A stretch of 34,892 bases of DNA from Clostridiales bacterium VE202-21. GTDB lineage: Bacteria > Bacillota > Clostridia > Lachnospirales > Lachnospiraceae. This document shows positions 25,381 through 33,847 of the stretch, in pieces. Position numbers and translations under genes: made by a program. The notes beneath the pieces were generated by a model. It saw only the letters and a list, made by a program, of their open reading frames with translations. It was not told the origin of the DNA and did no database searches. The stretch spans positions 1 through 34,892 of the forward strand of contig BAIF02000083.1 of the NCBI GenBank assembly GCA_000509105.1, in the 5' to 3' direction. Every line of letters starts with the position of its first letter. Within the stretch, counting starts at the first letter, position 1.

Positions 25381-27938
25381 TTATATGGAATATCTTTTTA
25401 ATAAGCGGGTTAATTCTACAATGTCGATCGGCTTTGCTATATGGGCATTCATACCGCACTCCAGGCAATGCTGTATGTCGTCTGAAAAAGTATCCGCACT
25501 CATGGCAATAATTGGAACGGATAGGGCATCAGGGTGATTCAGTCTCCGAATTGCTTCTGTTGCCTCATATCCTGTCATATGCGGCATTCGTATGTCCATA
25601 AGAATAAAATCGTAATAACCCTCCGATGATTTTTGGAACTTATCCAGGCATACCTTTCCATCTTCTGCCCAATCCAGCTCCACGCCCAAGTCGGACAACA
25701 ATTCACTTGCGACTTCCCAGTTAAGCTCATTGTCCTCGGCAAGCAGAATACGGCGTCCAGATAGATCAATACTTTGGCCCAATGTCTGGCCATGTTCCGT
25801 TTCAACGTTCATATACCGACGCAAAGAATGATACAGCGTAGATTTAAAAAGCGGTTTGGATATAAAACCACTAATACCAGCCTCACGGGCCTCGGCTTCA
25901 AATTCACTCCAGTCATATGCAGAAATTAGCAGGATGGGTACGTCATCTCCCAGATTGCGCCGGATTTCTTTTGCAGCCTGGATCCCATTCATGCCGGGCA
26001 GTTTCCAATCTAATAGTATAATTTGATAATCCTCTTTCTTATTGTGGTGTTGGTTTACCAATTCTATGGCCTTCTCACCGCTTAATGTCCATTCAGCTTT
26101 AATCCCGATGGATTTTAGCGCGTCTGTGGCTGTCTTACATAATAATTCGTCATCATCAACCACCAGCATATTCCAAGGGGGAAGAACCATGTCCATTTCC
26201 ATTGCAGACGCTTTTTCAAAATCAAACATGAGAAGAAATTCTGTCCCTTTATTAGGCTCGCTTTGTATATCAATGGTTCCGTCCATTGCGTCCACAATAT
26301 ACTTTGTAATAGACATTCCCAAACCGGCGCCTCAGTTTTATGTATTCTGGCTCCATCCGCACGGCTGTAGGATTCATATATTTTCTTTAAAAAATCTGGC
26401 GTCATACCAATTCCATTATCCTTGACCTTGATATGAATTCGGACATAGTTTTCTCCTTTCGGAGATTTTTCTTCAGAAAGTGATAATAGTATCGAACCGC
26501 CCTCCGGTGTATACTTAGTTGCATTCGATAAGAGATTCAGCAAAACCTGATTCAAGCGTACGCAATCGCACCACACATTTTCTGTTAAGATATTTTCCAC
26601 ATGTATGTCAAAATTTTGCTTTTTTGTCTTAACCTGTGGCTGTATAATGTTAACAATTCCTTCCACAACTTCCTTTAATGAAATTTGCTCTGTTGTTAAA
26701 GTTAATTTACCGCTTTCAATTTTAGACATATCCAAAACATCATTAATCAGCCCCAATAGATGTTTACTCGACAATGTGATTTTTCTAAGGCAGTTCTGTA
26801 CCTGTTTCCGGTCATCTATGTGGGCTGTGGCAACCGCGGTCATTCCTACAATTGCATTCATGGGGGTACGGATATCATGGCTCATATTTGCTAAAAATTC
26901 ACTTTTGGCTTTGTTCGCTTTAATAGCCGCCTGCCGGGCCTTCTCCAATTCATACAGCTGAGAACGGGTTATGGAGAAATACCGGAGAAAAATTAATGTC
27001 AGAATGATTAAAACAGAAGCACAGGACAATAATGTCATGAATATACGCTGGCTGCTCAGATTGTTTATGGCATCATCCAATATACTATAAGGCATTACCG
27101 ATACTAAATACCATTCAGAATAGGGTAATGATATACCATAGATTTGCCGTTCTTCGCCATTTACTTCAAAAGTTGTAGCATATTCTTCATGATTTTTTAG
27201 CGCAGCGCCAAATTTCTCAATAGAATTTTCTTTAGATAATTCATCTGCCGGGGAATCAAGCTGCCTTTGCAGTTGTTCAAAGATATGATACAACTCAGTG
27301 TTAGGGTTTTGTATTACAAAACTACCGTCTGGCCTAATAATATGATAATACATCAGCTGCTCTTCATCCTCTAAGGCAAGGAAATCGGTGATATATGCCA
27401 GTGGAACGGCTGCGATGAGGCCGGTGCACCTATCGCCATTGTGCATAGGATAAGCAGCGTCAACGCCGAACAATACCACCTCATTTCCAGCAGCATCAAC
27501 GCCTACAGCAACTCTTTGCTCTCCTTGCAATAATGCTTCTACAAAAGGTTCCGGGTTAAGCGGCTGTATGGATTGTCCATAGAGTGTCTGAAAATCTCCA
27601 CCGGCAGAACAAAGTGCTAAATAGTCAAAACCTCTGACTTGTGCCCTGTAAATGAGCTCCTCATATAGCTCCTCTTGCTTGTTATTATCTGTTGAGACAA
27701 CGGAAACAATGCCGCTGACCTGATCAAAACGCAGTTTAATGACAGTTTCAAAGTGCCTGGACATTTGTTTATTCATTCCGGACATATAAATTTTTCCAAT
27801 ATCGTAAACGGCCTGTTTACTCTTTTGACTCATATAAATTCCGAGCAGGCTGAAAATAATAATACTAAAGATCAAAAGCCCAATAAAACTAATTATAAGA
27901 AAGCGCGTTGTAGGATTCTTCTTCTGACTGTTTCCCAT
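25381..27938 (-). pseudogene. Hybrid sensor histidine kinase with two receiver domains, split by a frameshift
   Basis: Membrane hybrid kinase of about 852 residues when restored. It starts at ATG 27938 after AAAAGGAGGAATT. A transmembrane helix (about 13-32), an extracellular Cache-like sensor, a second helix (about 295-317) and HisKA ([18 protein letters not shown]) are followed by the ATPase domain up to [10 protein letters not shown]. There the frame breaks (26325-26332). The downstream frame resumes with [16 protein letters not shown], the normal G2 box, then receiver 1 ([17 protein letters not shown]) and receiver 2 ([18 protein letters not shown]), ending at 25381. Adding one G to GAGGCGCC gives TEGAGLG, the expected motif. 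The two reading frames are 26115-27938 and 25381-26322. No Hpt domain is visible. Confidence 0.85.
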
Positions 27939-28005
27939 TGATGTAATTCCTCCTTTTTAGATGTTATTCTCTTTCTCGTCCAGAATGCATATAGTCACTT
28001 GGTTT

Positions 28006-28110
28006 TTAGTCTGTTTTAGCTGATGCATCATATTGTTCTTCTGGGATATCTGCCAAAAGAGCGCGATTCATTTCTGAATCGTCCATGATTAAGATTTTTT
28101 GCTTTTCCAT
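28006..28110 (-). pseudogene. Remnant of a response regulator receiver domain
   Basis: A 34-residue ORF starts KILIMDDSEMNRALL, the first beta strand and acidic pocket of a receiver domain, then stops after EEQYDASAKTD. The rest of the domain, including the phospho-acceptor, is gone, and nothing downstream restores it in another frame. It lies just upstream of the hybrid kinase on the same strand, so it may be the leftover of that kinase's former partner. Confidence 0.6.
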
Positions 28111-28221
28111 GATGCTTAAACTCTTTCCTAATAATTTCACGGTTTTATTATAAATGTTATCCATGCATACTGGCAATATCCATATTGGTAAGGTGTGCAT
28201 ATAGGTTGAGGCGATTTGATA

Positions 28222-28250
28222 CTGACAAAAACGGTTCTTCATGATATAAT
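28222..28250 (+). promoter_or_regulatory. Promoter of the tandem GntR gene
   Basis: CTGACA (28222-28227), a 17-bp spacer and TATAAT (28245-28250) precede the GntR start codon by 22 bp. Confidence 0.7.
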
Positions 28251-28272
28251 TCAGACAGACAGGAGACAAGTT

Positions 28273-29735
28273 ATGAAACCACAAGAAACAAAATTTGCAT
28301 TTGTATATAACGAAATTAAGCAGTGCATTTTGGAGGGCCAGATACTTCCTGGAAGCGCCTTGCCGTCTTCAAGGATGTTTTGCGACCAGTTTCATGTAAG
28401 CAGATATACTATTAACCGTGTCTTTGACGCATTGCGGGAGGAAGGCTGGTAGAAATTCAGCCTCGCCTTGCACCAATCGTTGTTTCAAAAAAAGATACGA
28501 CTAATCCGTCAAATACGGTTATTGATATTTTAAGACAAAAGGAAGGGATTTTACAGGTATATCAGACTTTTGCCCTTATACTGCCTTCACTTCTGGTTTT
28601 TTCCTTGCAGGGGTGTGATGTGGAGATAATGCCTCACTATAACCAGGCTATAAAAGTTTTGCGTTTGGGAAGTTCCGCTGGCGGATGGCGCCCTCCCTCT
28701 AAATTGGGATATGATATATTAAGAATAGGTGGCAATCCTTTATTCAGCGAACTCTATTCTACATTCGGCCTTTACAATAAGCTTACATTTTTTACAGAAG
28801 ATTGCCCCTATTTCTCGAAGCACTTTCCACAGGGGTCTATATCCGTAACCAGTGTAATAATAGATGTATTAAAGGGCAATGATCCGCTCACAAAGTACAA
28901 CCAGTTATCAAATATGTATCAAATGCTTACGGGTTACATTGAGAGTACGCTAAATTATTTATCGGACACAACTCCGAAATGTCCGGTACAAACTGGTATG
29001 CCGTTTTCGTGGAATCCCATGCGCGGTCAGGATTACTATTACTCAAAAATTGTTGATGAGTTGAATCGGAAAATTGGCCTTGGAGAATATTCTGTTGGAA
29101 TGTATCTTCCATATGAAAAACAGCTGGCCAGCCGGTACGGTGTCTCTTTATCGACAGTAAGAAAGGCATTGTCAGAACTTGAGCAAAGAGGTTTTGTAAA
29201 AACGTTAAATGGGAAAGGTACGATGGTGATAGAACCAGATGACACGAAGCTTTATCAGCTGGCTCTTAATTCCGGATATGTAGAAAAGGCATTACGTTAC
29301 CTTCATGCCCTGCAGCTTATGGTAATGATTATTCGGCCGGCGGCTTTAGCTGCGGCTCCGCAGATTACCAGAGCAGAATTGGACGAGTTAGCAGACAGAT
29401 TTAATTCCTCAAATTCTATTCATTTAGCAGATCTTTTAGAAGCAATAATGAGACACACCACTTTAAAACCTTTATACGTTATATTATCTGAAACCAATCA
29501 TCTTCTTGAATGGGGGCATCATTTTGCGTATTATCCGTCCAAGAAACATACGCTTTCACGTCTCAATAAGCAAGCCAATACAGCGCTTCAGCAATTACGT
29601 GAAGGGAACGCCGGTTCCTTTGGAGATAGCATCGCAGATTGTTACCGTTACATTTTGGTTTGTATGAGGAAGCATATGGCAGAAAAATATAAGTTTCATA
29701 ATGCAGCTAATGTTCGGATTCCAGAAAAATACTAG
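28273..29735 (+). pseudogene. GntR-family regulator with two winged-helix domains, frameshifted
   Basis: ATG 28273 follows GGAGA. The first GntR winged helix (residues 1-60: FVYNEIKQCILEGQILPGS, FHVSRYTINRVFDALREEG) runs into a stop at 28450. Inserting one G into GG at 28448-28449 gives EEGWVEIQPRLAPIVV and opens the frame to 29735, about 487 residues. A second complete GntR domain lies mid-protein (IVDELNRKIGLGEYSVG, YEKQLASRYGVSLSTVRKAL, GFVKTLNGKGTMVI), then a helical C-terminal region. Two GntR DNA-binding domains in one chain is an unusual layout. It is divergent from the hybrid kinase locus. Ligand and targets are unknown. If the frameshift is a sequencing error, the gene is intact. Confidence 0.8.
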
Positions 29736-29758
29736 ACGGAAGCTATGGAAAAGGGATA

Positions 29759-30331
29759 TCATGTGCTACTGCCTAACCTTTTATCAAAAACAAGGGTAAC
29801 ACCCTTCTTTAATTTGCACTTTTTCAGATCCTGATCTGGAACACTTTTTATTTGCCCATTTGTAATCAGATGCAGGTATTCCTTTTGGGAAAGCTGTAAT
29901 TTGCCCCGCACAACAGAAGATATCTTAACAGGAAGAGAATATTTACTTTTGATTTTAAGTTCTACTGCCTTATTTAAAGAAAAACAGTCACCAATAACAG
30001 CATAACCGGGCAGGCCGGTTTCTGCGCCATTCTCTTGTAAAAAGCGGCTATCCATTGCATATTCTTCTACAAGATCTTTATCATTTTTATGAAATCGTTC
30101 TAACAGCGCCGGATTGAATGCTTGTGCGGAAATACGGGAATAAACAGCTGCATTCCATGTGGTATTGCAGTCAGAACATTTGTAAATCAACCAAATGTCC
30201 AGGCATCTGCGATTCGCATTTACCCGAAATTGACGGGAGCAGATAAACTGACTTTTTCTGCCGCATTTCTTACAATATTTAAGTACAGGCAGCAGGGAAA
30301 GATTTTGTACCTCCCAAACAATTTTTTGCAT
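29759..30331 (-). CDS. DUF1062 domain-containing protein
   Basis: A 190-residue soluble protein matching the DUF1062 pattern. A zinc-ribbon-like N-terminus with CKKCG and, about 37 residues later, CSDCNTTW is followed by a helical region (ISAQAFNPALLERFHKND) and a basic C-terminus. ATG 30331 is preceded by a CAGGAGGAATT site. The four cysteines probably bind zinc. The function of the family is not established. It converges on the GntR gene with a 23-bp gap. Confidence 0.85.
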   Translation of the reverse strand: MQKIVWEVQNLSLLPVLKYCKKCGRKSQFICSRQFRVNANRRCLDIWLIYKCSDCNTTWNAAVYSRISAQAFNPALLERFHKNDKDLVEEYAMDSRFLQENGAETGLPGYAVIGDCFSLNKAVELKIKSKYSLPVKISSVVRGKLQLSQKEYLHLITNGQIKSVPDQDLKKCKLKKGVTLVFDKRLGSST

Positions 30332-30357
30332 CCCGTAATTCCTCCTGATCCACTAAG

Positions 30358-30396
30358 CTAAAAAATAAAAGGCGGATTTTCACAACATTTTTTCAT
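30358..30396 (-). CDS. Possible 12-residue leader peptide upstream of DUF1062
   Basis: A very short ORF, MKKCCENPPFIF, starts 9 bp after a near-perfect GAAGGAGGT ribosome site and ends 27 bp before the DUF1062 start. The strength of the site is the only support. It may be a leader peptide, the start of a decayed gene, or chance. Confidence 0.35.
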   Translation of the reverse strand: MKKCCENPPFIF

Positions 30397-30508
30397 AAAT
30401 TTTACCTCCTTCGTCTTTTTTCATACTTTCGCAAACTCTCTTGCAAATAAATTGTATCACCCCGCAATACAGAACCAAACCCAATACTCTTTTCATAAAT
30501 GAACATAA

Positions 30509-30548
30509 GAAACGGGCTGATATATTATAAAACATACCAGCCCGTTTC
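30509..30548 (-). terminator. 11-bp hairpin after the CD3324-family gene
   Basis: GAAACGGGCTG (30509-30519) and CAGCCCGTTTC (30538-30548) pair perfectly around an 18-nt AT-rich loop, starting 3 bp past the CD3324-family stop. The following minus-strand sequence (TTATGTTCATTT) is only partly T-rich, so termination would be imperfect. The rest of 30397-30508 shows only an AT-rich promoter-like stretch. Confidence 0.5.
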
Positions 30549-30550
30549 CC

Positions 30551-30829
30551 TCAATTATATTCTTTTTTTAACTGCCCGATAATTCTCTGAATACTCTTCA
30601 AAGATAGAAAATATTTTTCAGCAAGGAATTCCATTTGATTCCCGGCAAGGTAGTCAGCATATATACGTTGGTTTCTATCTTGTAACTCCTGACGGGTTGA
30701 TGTTGTTTCTCCCCAGCTTTTCTTATGATCAGAAATTCTGGGAATATACAAAAATTCTCCGTCAATGTATTCCTGAACTTTCAGAAGTAAATCATGCGGC
30801 AGAACGTGTGTTGCTTTTTTGTATCCCAT
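30551..30829 (-). CDS. CD3324-family small protein with helix-turn-helix
   Basis: A 92-residue protein of the CD3324 family. A conserved N-terminus (GYKKATHVLPHDLLLKVQEYIDGE, FLYIPR) leads to a C-terminal helix-turn-helix of Mor/resolvase style (MEFLAEKYFLSLKSIQRIIG). It is probably a small DNA-binding protein; no target is known. ATG 30829 follows TTAGGAGTG. The stop codon of a small upstream ORF (30831-30833) lies 1 bp before this start, so the two may be coupled. Confidence 0.8.
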   Translation of the reverse strand: MGYKKATHVLPHDLLLKVQEYIDGEFLYIPRISDHKKSWGETTSTRQELQDRNQRIYADYLAGNQMEFLAEKYFLSLKSIQRIIGQLKKEYN

Positions 30830-30830
30830 A

Positions 30831-30946
30831 TTACACTCCTAATGTGACTAGTCTATCAGGAACTGCAAGGTCTATCCGCAACACCCACTCATATTTACCC
30901 ATTGCGATAGCCTTGCTTACGCAATAATAACAATAGGATTAAGCAT
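30831..30946 (-). CDS. Possible small frameshifted ORF upstream of the CD3324-family gene
   Basis: After an AAAGGAGG site, MLNPIVIIA stops at 30917. Adding one G at GCG/TAA (GCGGTAA) would join it to AVSKAIAMGKYEWVLRID through VTLGV, ending at 30831 beside the next gene (38 residues). No family is recognised. It is listed because the break has the same form as the other G-run losses in the window. Confidence 0.25.
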
Positions 30947-31125
30947 AAATTCTCAATCCTCCTTTCTTAAATAACTCCACACATATAAATTTTATTGCAG
31001 TGTACGAGAAGTTGAAACCTCAAATTCATTTATGAAAAGAAAATGAGGATCATATCATCCATGATTATAGCGTGCCATAACCAATAATTCAATACTCCCC
31101 CAGCCTCCATTTCCATATTCTCCGC

Positions 31126-31551
31126 ATGCTTGGTGACCGGTTTCAGAAAATATGCACTGATATCGGGATCCTGGGAATGAAGGGAACCGATGAGCTGAAA
31201 AAGATTGTATTCACGGTGATGGAGTTTCAGAAAAAGGAAAAGAGTTATCAAATAAAAGAGGTATATGAAAAAGTTGCAGGAGAGATGTATGGGGAGGAAC
31301 AGCTTCAGTTGAATAGAAAGGCGCTTGAGCAGAGAATCCGGAGAATTATGCAGAAGGCCTTGGATAATATTGCGCATATGGGCGCGGAGGACTACTATGA
31401 TCCCATATTTGCAGACTATGCCAATTTACTGTTTGACTTTGGGCAGGTTCGGATCAAAATGAGAAATTTAAAAGATCAGTCTGGGGAGCCGGGAAGAATT
31501 AGCTCGAAAAAGTTTATCGAAGGTTTTCTCTTGCGGATGACTGTACAGTAG
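31126..31551 (+). CDS. Spo0A-C-like DNA-binding domain protein, probably N-terminally truncated
   Basis: A 141-residue ORF rich in helices. GTDELKKIVFTVMEFQKKEK, then EVYEKVAGEMYG and RKALEQRIRRIMQKALDNIA resemble the helix pattern of the Spo0A C-terminal DNA-binding domain (helical bundle with a V-x-x-A-I-R-like recognition helix). No ribosome site precedes ATG 31126, and the frame is open upstream to 31081. A missing receiver or leader domain is therefore likely; ATG 31177 is an alternative start. The 294 bp before it hold no other recognisable gene on the plus strand. The family assignment is tentative. Confidence 0.5.
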   Translation: MLGDRFQKICTDIGILGMKGTDELKKIVFTVMEFQKKEKSYQIKEVYEKVAGEMYGEEQLQLNRKALEQRIRRIMQKALDNIAHMGAEDYYDPIFADYANLLFDFGQVRIKMRNLKDQSGEPGRISSKKFIEGFLLRMTVQ

Positions 31552-31610
31552 CAGAAAATAAATTTATTGGAAATGCTGCCAATATTTTACTTTTTTTGCC
31601 GGACAGGCCA

Positions 31611-31619
31611 TGCTATAAT
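31611..31619 (+). promoter_or_regulatory. Extended -10 promoter of the lipoprotein gene
   Basis: TGC then TATAAT (31614-31619), 31 bp before the start codon; no clear -35. Confidence 0.6.
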
Positions 31620-31650
31620 ACCTGACAAGCATTCATGAGGAGGAAATTTT

Positions 31651-32313
31651 ATGAGTAAAAAAAGAAAAATATCAGCCATTTTGCTGACGGCAATGACACT
31701 GCTTCTGTTGGGAGGCTGCGGGAAAAAGTTTGATGCAGCCGGTTATACGCAGGCCCTATTGGATGTCTCATATAAGAACGAGACGGACAAGTATATTGAA
31801 TTAACGGGATCGTCTAAAGAGGCGGCTGAAAAGATTTTCGAAAAGCGGATGGATATCACTATGGAAGGTTTTGAATCTCTGGACTTTCCGGATGAGCTGG
31901 AAGAAAAGTTTAGATCGTTGTTTGAAAACCTGACAAAGAATGTAAAGTATTCAGTAGGGGAAGCCGTAGAAGATAAAGAAGGCAACTTTACTGTTGTCGT
32001 GTCAATTGAGCCGGTTACACTTTTTGATGATACATATGACGAGTTTCAGAAACAGGCTAAGGACTACGCAACAAAAGTCGCAAATGAAGTAATGAACGGG
32101 AAGGAAATGCCCTCCGATAAGGATATGCAGAACAGTGTTTATGAACTTTACTATGATATACTGAAAAAAACTGTGGATGGGGGAATTCAGTATGGTGAGG
32201 TTCAGAATATTACGGTGCATGTCAATAAGACAGAAGGGGATATCTACGAGATCCCGGAGGATGATATGACGGCAATGGATAAGGCGATGATCTCCAGAGA
32301 GGTGTTGGAGTAA
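31651..32313 (+). CDS. Putative lipoprotein of unknown function
   Basis: A 220-residue exported protein. A basic N-terminus and hydrophobic core end in the lipobox LLGGC (Cys23), so it is probably anchored to the outer face of the membrane. The mature part is acidic and mostly helical (YTQALLDVSYKNETDKYIE, KEAAEKIFEKRM), with a beta-like central piece (GNFTVVVSIEPVTLFDD). The pattern resembles small Firmicutes lipoproteins of the DUF5105 kind, but this is not certain. It follows GAGGAGGAAA and has its own promoter. Its stop is 9 bp before giant palindrome 2. Confidence 0.8.
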   Translation: MSKKRKISAILLTAMTLLLLGGCGKKFDAAGYTQALLDVSYKNETDKYIELTGSSKEAAEKIFEKRMDITMEGFESLDFPDELEEKFRSLFENLTKNVKYSVGEAVEDKEGNFTVVVSIEPVTLFDDTYDEFQKQAKDYATKVANEVMNGKEMPSDKDMQNSVYELYYDILKKTVDGGIQYGEVQNITVHVNKTEGDIYEIPEDDMTAMDKAMISREVLE

Positions 32314-32321
32314 GGGGGGGC

Positions 32322-32625
32322 GCCTTCCAGGTGCGGGATTTCAGGCGTAGGCAGGGGAGGTTTTAACGCCGCTTTCTGTAAACGGTCCGTGTGCCGACAA
32401 ACACTAAGTAAAAACCATGCCGGATGGAAAGGCCCGGCGGCATTCACCGTGCAATTCTGAAGAATTGCGCGGCTCAGGCCGCCTTAAAATTTGCTTTGGT
32501 GAGCAAATTTTATCCTCTCCATCCGGCATGGTTTTTACTAAGTGTTTGTAGGGCGCTCTCTATGCTTACAGAAAGCGGCGTTAAAACCTCCCTTGCCTAC
32601 GCCTGAAATCCCGCACCTGGAAGGC
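32322..32625. repeat. Giant palindromic element 2 (304 bp, branched)
   Basis: Outer arms 32322-32381 and 32566-32625 match at 59 of 60 positions as inverted repeats. Inner arms 32397-32428 and 32518-32549 match at 31 of 32. The centre holds two hairpins: about 32435-32483 (GGCGGC/GCCGCC enclosing GCAATTC/GAATTGC) and 32484-32511 (TAAAATTTGCT/AGCAAATTTTA). Spacers between outer and inner arms are 15 and 16 nt. Both this element and the one at 15565 begin GCCT, end AGGC and carry CACTAAG or CACTTAG at the start of the inner arm. No credible ORF is present. Confidence 0.85.
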
Positions 32626-32661
32626 TAGGTACATCCGGGCGGAAGGAGTGGGCGGTAGTGC

Positions 32662-32690
32662 TTGACTTTTTCTTGGAGGGAGATTAGTAT
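32662..32690 (+). promoter_or_regulatory. Promoter of the ICMT-type methyltransferase gene
   Basis: TTGACT (32662-32667), 17-bp spacer, TAGTAT (32685-32690). The DNA from here to 33340 is markedly richer in G and T on the plus strand than the flanks. Confidence 0.5.
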
Positions 32691-32814
32691 TTTTGTAAGG
32701 TGCTTTGGCAGATTGGTTTGATTAGCCGGTTATGAGATGGTAGATTTTTATTAGGTGAGGCTGGTTTAGACTGAGTTGTGGAATGGTTGTTATGTATATG
32801 GGGGATGCGGCGGT

Positions 32815-33333
32815 ATGGGGATTTTTTTATTGGTGCCTTTTTTTCTGATTCGTTTTGGGCTTTTATCGATTCTGAATAAGGAGGCGGTTCGGCGGGCTGC
32901 ATTTTTTGCACCTTTGTCTGCAGGGGAGAAGGGGGCTTACGGGGTATACCAGATTTCTAATGTGGCTATTTTGGTTTATTTGATTTTTCTTGCTGTTAGG
33001 AGGATGCCAGTCTGGAGTTTTGCTGTGGGAGCAGGGGTGTACTTGGGAGGCGTTATTTTACTGCTGGTATCGGTGGTTAATTTTGCGGCTCCTGCTGAGA
33101 ACGGGATGAATACGAATGGGATTTACCGGATTTCGCGTAATCCAATGTATGTGGCTTATTTTGTGTTTTTTATGGGGTGTGTTATACTGACGCAGTCACT
33201 GTTGCTTTTGGTTTTTGTGTTGGCGTTTCAGATATCGGCTCATTGGATTATTCTTTCGGAGGAAAGATGGTGCATACAGAAATTTGGTGAGAAGTATATA
33301 CAATATATGAAGAGCGTGAGACGGTATATTTGA
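32815..33333 (+). CDS. Isoprenylcysteine carboxyl methyltransferase-type membrane protein
   Basis: Membrane methyltransferase-family protein of about 172 residues with four to five hydrophobic helices. The C-terminus carries the ICMT/PEMT signature: GIYRISRNPMYVAYF, a helix pair, then EERWCIQKFGEKYIQYMKSV, which in the family binds S-adenosylmethionine at the membrane face. Bacterial members act on unknown lipid or small-molecule substrates. ATG 32815 is chosen because it starts directly at the first helix; an in-frame TTG at 32776 would add 13 residues with an unlikely composition. T- and G-rich codons differ from its neighbours, which may mean transfer. Confidence 0.8.
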   Translation: MGIFLLVPFFLIRFGLLSILNKEAVRRAAFFAPLSAGEKGAYGVYQISNVAILVYLIFLAVRRMPVWSFAVGAGVYLGGVILLLVSVVNFAAPAENGMNTNGIYRISRNPMYVAYFVFFMGCVILTQSLLLLVFVLAFQISAHWIILSEERWCIQKFGEKYIQYMKSVRRYI

Positions 33334-33395
33334 CCGGATGAATGCGGGGGTATTCCATGCTCCGGCTGACTGGAACAACCGACCGGGGGTTCAGA

Positions 33396-33582
33396 TCATA
33401 AAGGCAGTACATAGATATCACTTACATCATCATAAGCAAAGCCACATGAGCGCAATACTCCGCAGGATGCGCGGTTCTCCCTCTCAGGCTGTACGACGAT
33501 TCGTTCTGCATCGCTGTGCTCTTTTATTTTTACGATAAATGTAAGCACAATCTTCTTCTTTCATTGGCCTGATATATATCAT
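33396..33582 (-). pseudogene. GNAT-family acetyltransferase remnant
   Basis: From ATG 33582, after a perfect AAAAGGAGG site, the sequence reads MIYIRPMKEEDCAYIYR, a typical GNAT start. It then runs to a stop at 33484. In another frame the DNA continues with ERIVVQPERENRASC and GVLRSCGFAYDDVSD, a typical GNAT C-terminus (QPENxAS and CGF motifs), to a stop at 33396. About 90 residues of the middle, including the acetyl-CoA loop, are missing. An internal deletion has therefore inactivated the gene, while promoter-proximal and 3' parts survive. Confidence 0.75.
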
Positions 33583-33690
33583 TTTGATACCTCCTTTTAG
33601 GGGAAGCATAACATTTAATTTATCATTTGTATAAGAAAGTTTGCAGAAAAATATCAGGGGATTTTTATATGAAAAATATGGAGATTTTTC

Positions 33691-33719
33691 TTGACAAATA
33701 GAGTTGGGCTGGGTATAAT
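33691..33719 (+). promoter_or_regulatory. Consensus promoter of tRNA-Trp
   Basis: TTGACA (33691-33696), a 17-bp spacer and TATAAT (33714-33719): a perfect sigma-A consensus, as expected for a stable RNA gene starting about 33726. Confidence 0.9.
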
Positions 33720-33752
33720 AATCAAGTGACTGAGAAAGATGTCGCATTATAA

Positions 33753-33823
33753 AGGGGATTGGTCAAATGGTATGATAGGGGTCTCCAAAACCTTTGGTGG
33801 GAGTTCGATTCTCTCATCCCCTG
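33753..33823 (+). tRNA. tRNA-Trp (anticodon CCA)
   Basis: Folds as a 71-nt cloverleaf. The acceptor is AGGGGAT/ATCCCCT and the D arm GTCA/TGAT with GG in the loop. The anticodon arm GGGGT/ACCTT carries loop CTCCAAA (CCA at positions 34-36). A 4-nt variable loop and T arm GGGAG/CTCTC with TTCGATT follow. The discriminator is G, as in bacterial tRNA-Trp. The 3' CCA is not encoded. It delivers tryptophan at UGG codons. Confidence 0.92.
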
Positions 33824-33847
33824 TTCGAAAAGTTTTAGAAGGAGTGG

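Noticed and set aside
26325..26332. Programmed frameshift in the hybrid kinase
   Set aside because: No slippery heptamer is present; a lost G in GAGGCGCC is enough to explain it.
31030..31377. Minus-strand open frame opposite the Spo0A-C-like ORF
   Set aside because: Part of it reads plausibly (FLKPVTKHAENMEMEAGG), but it has no ribosome site and no recognised domain. The plus strand has the better helix pattern.
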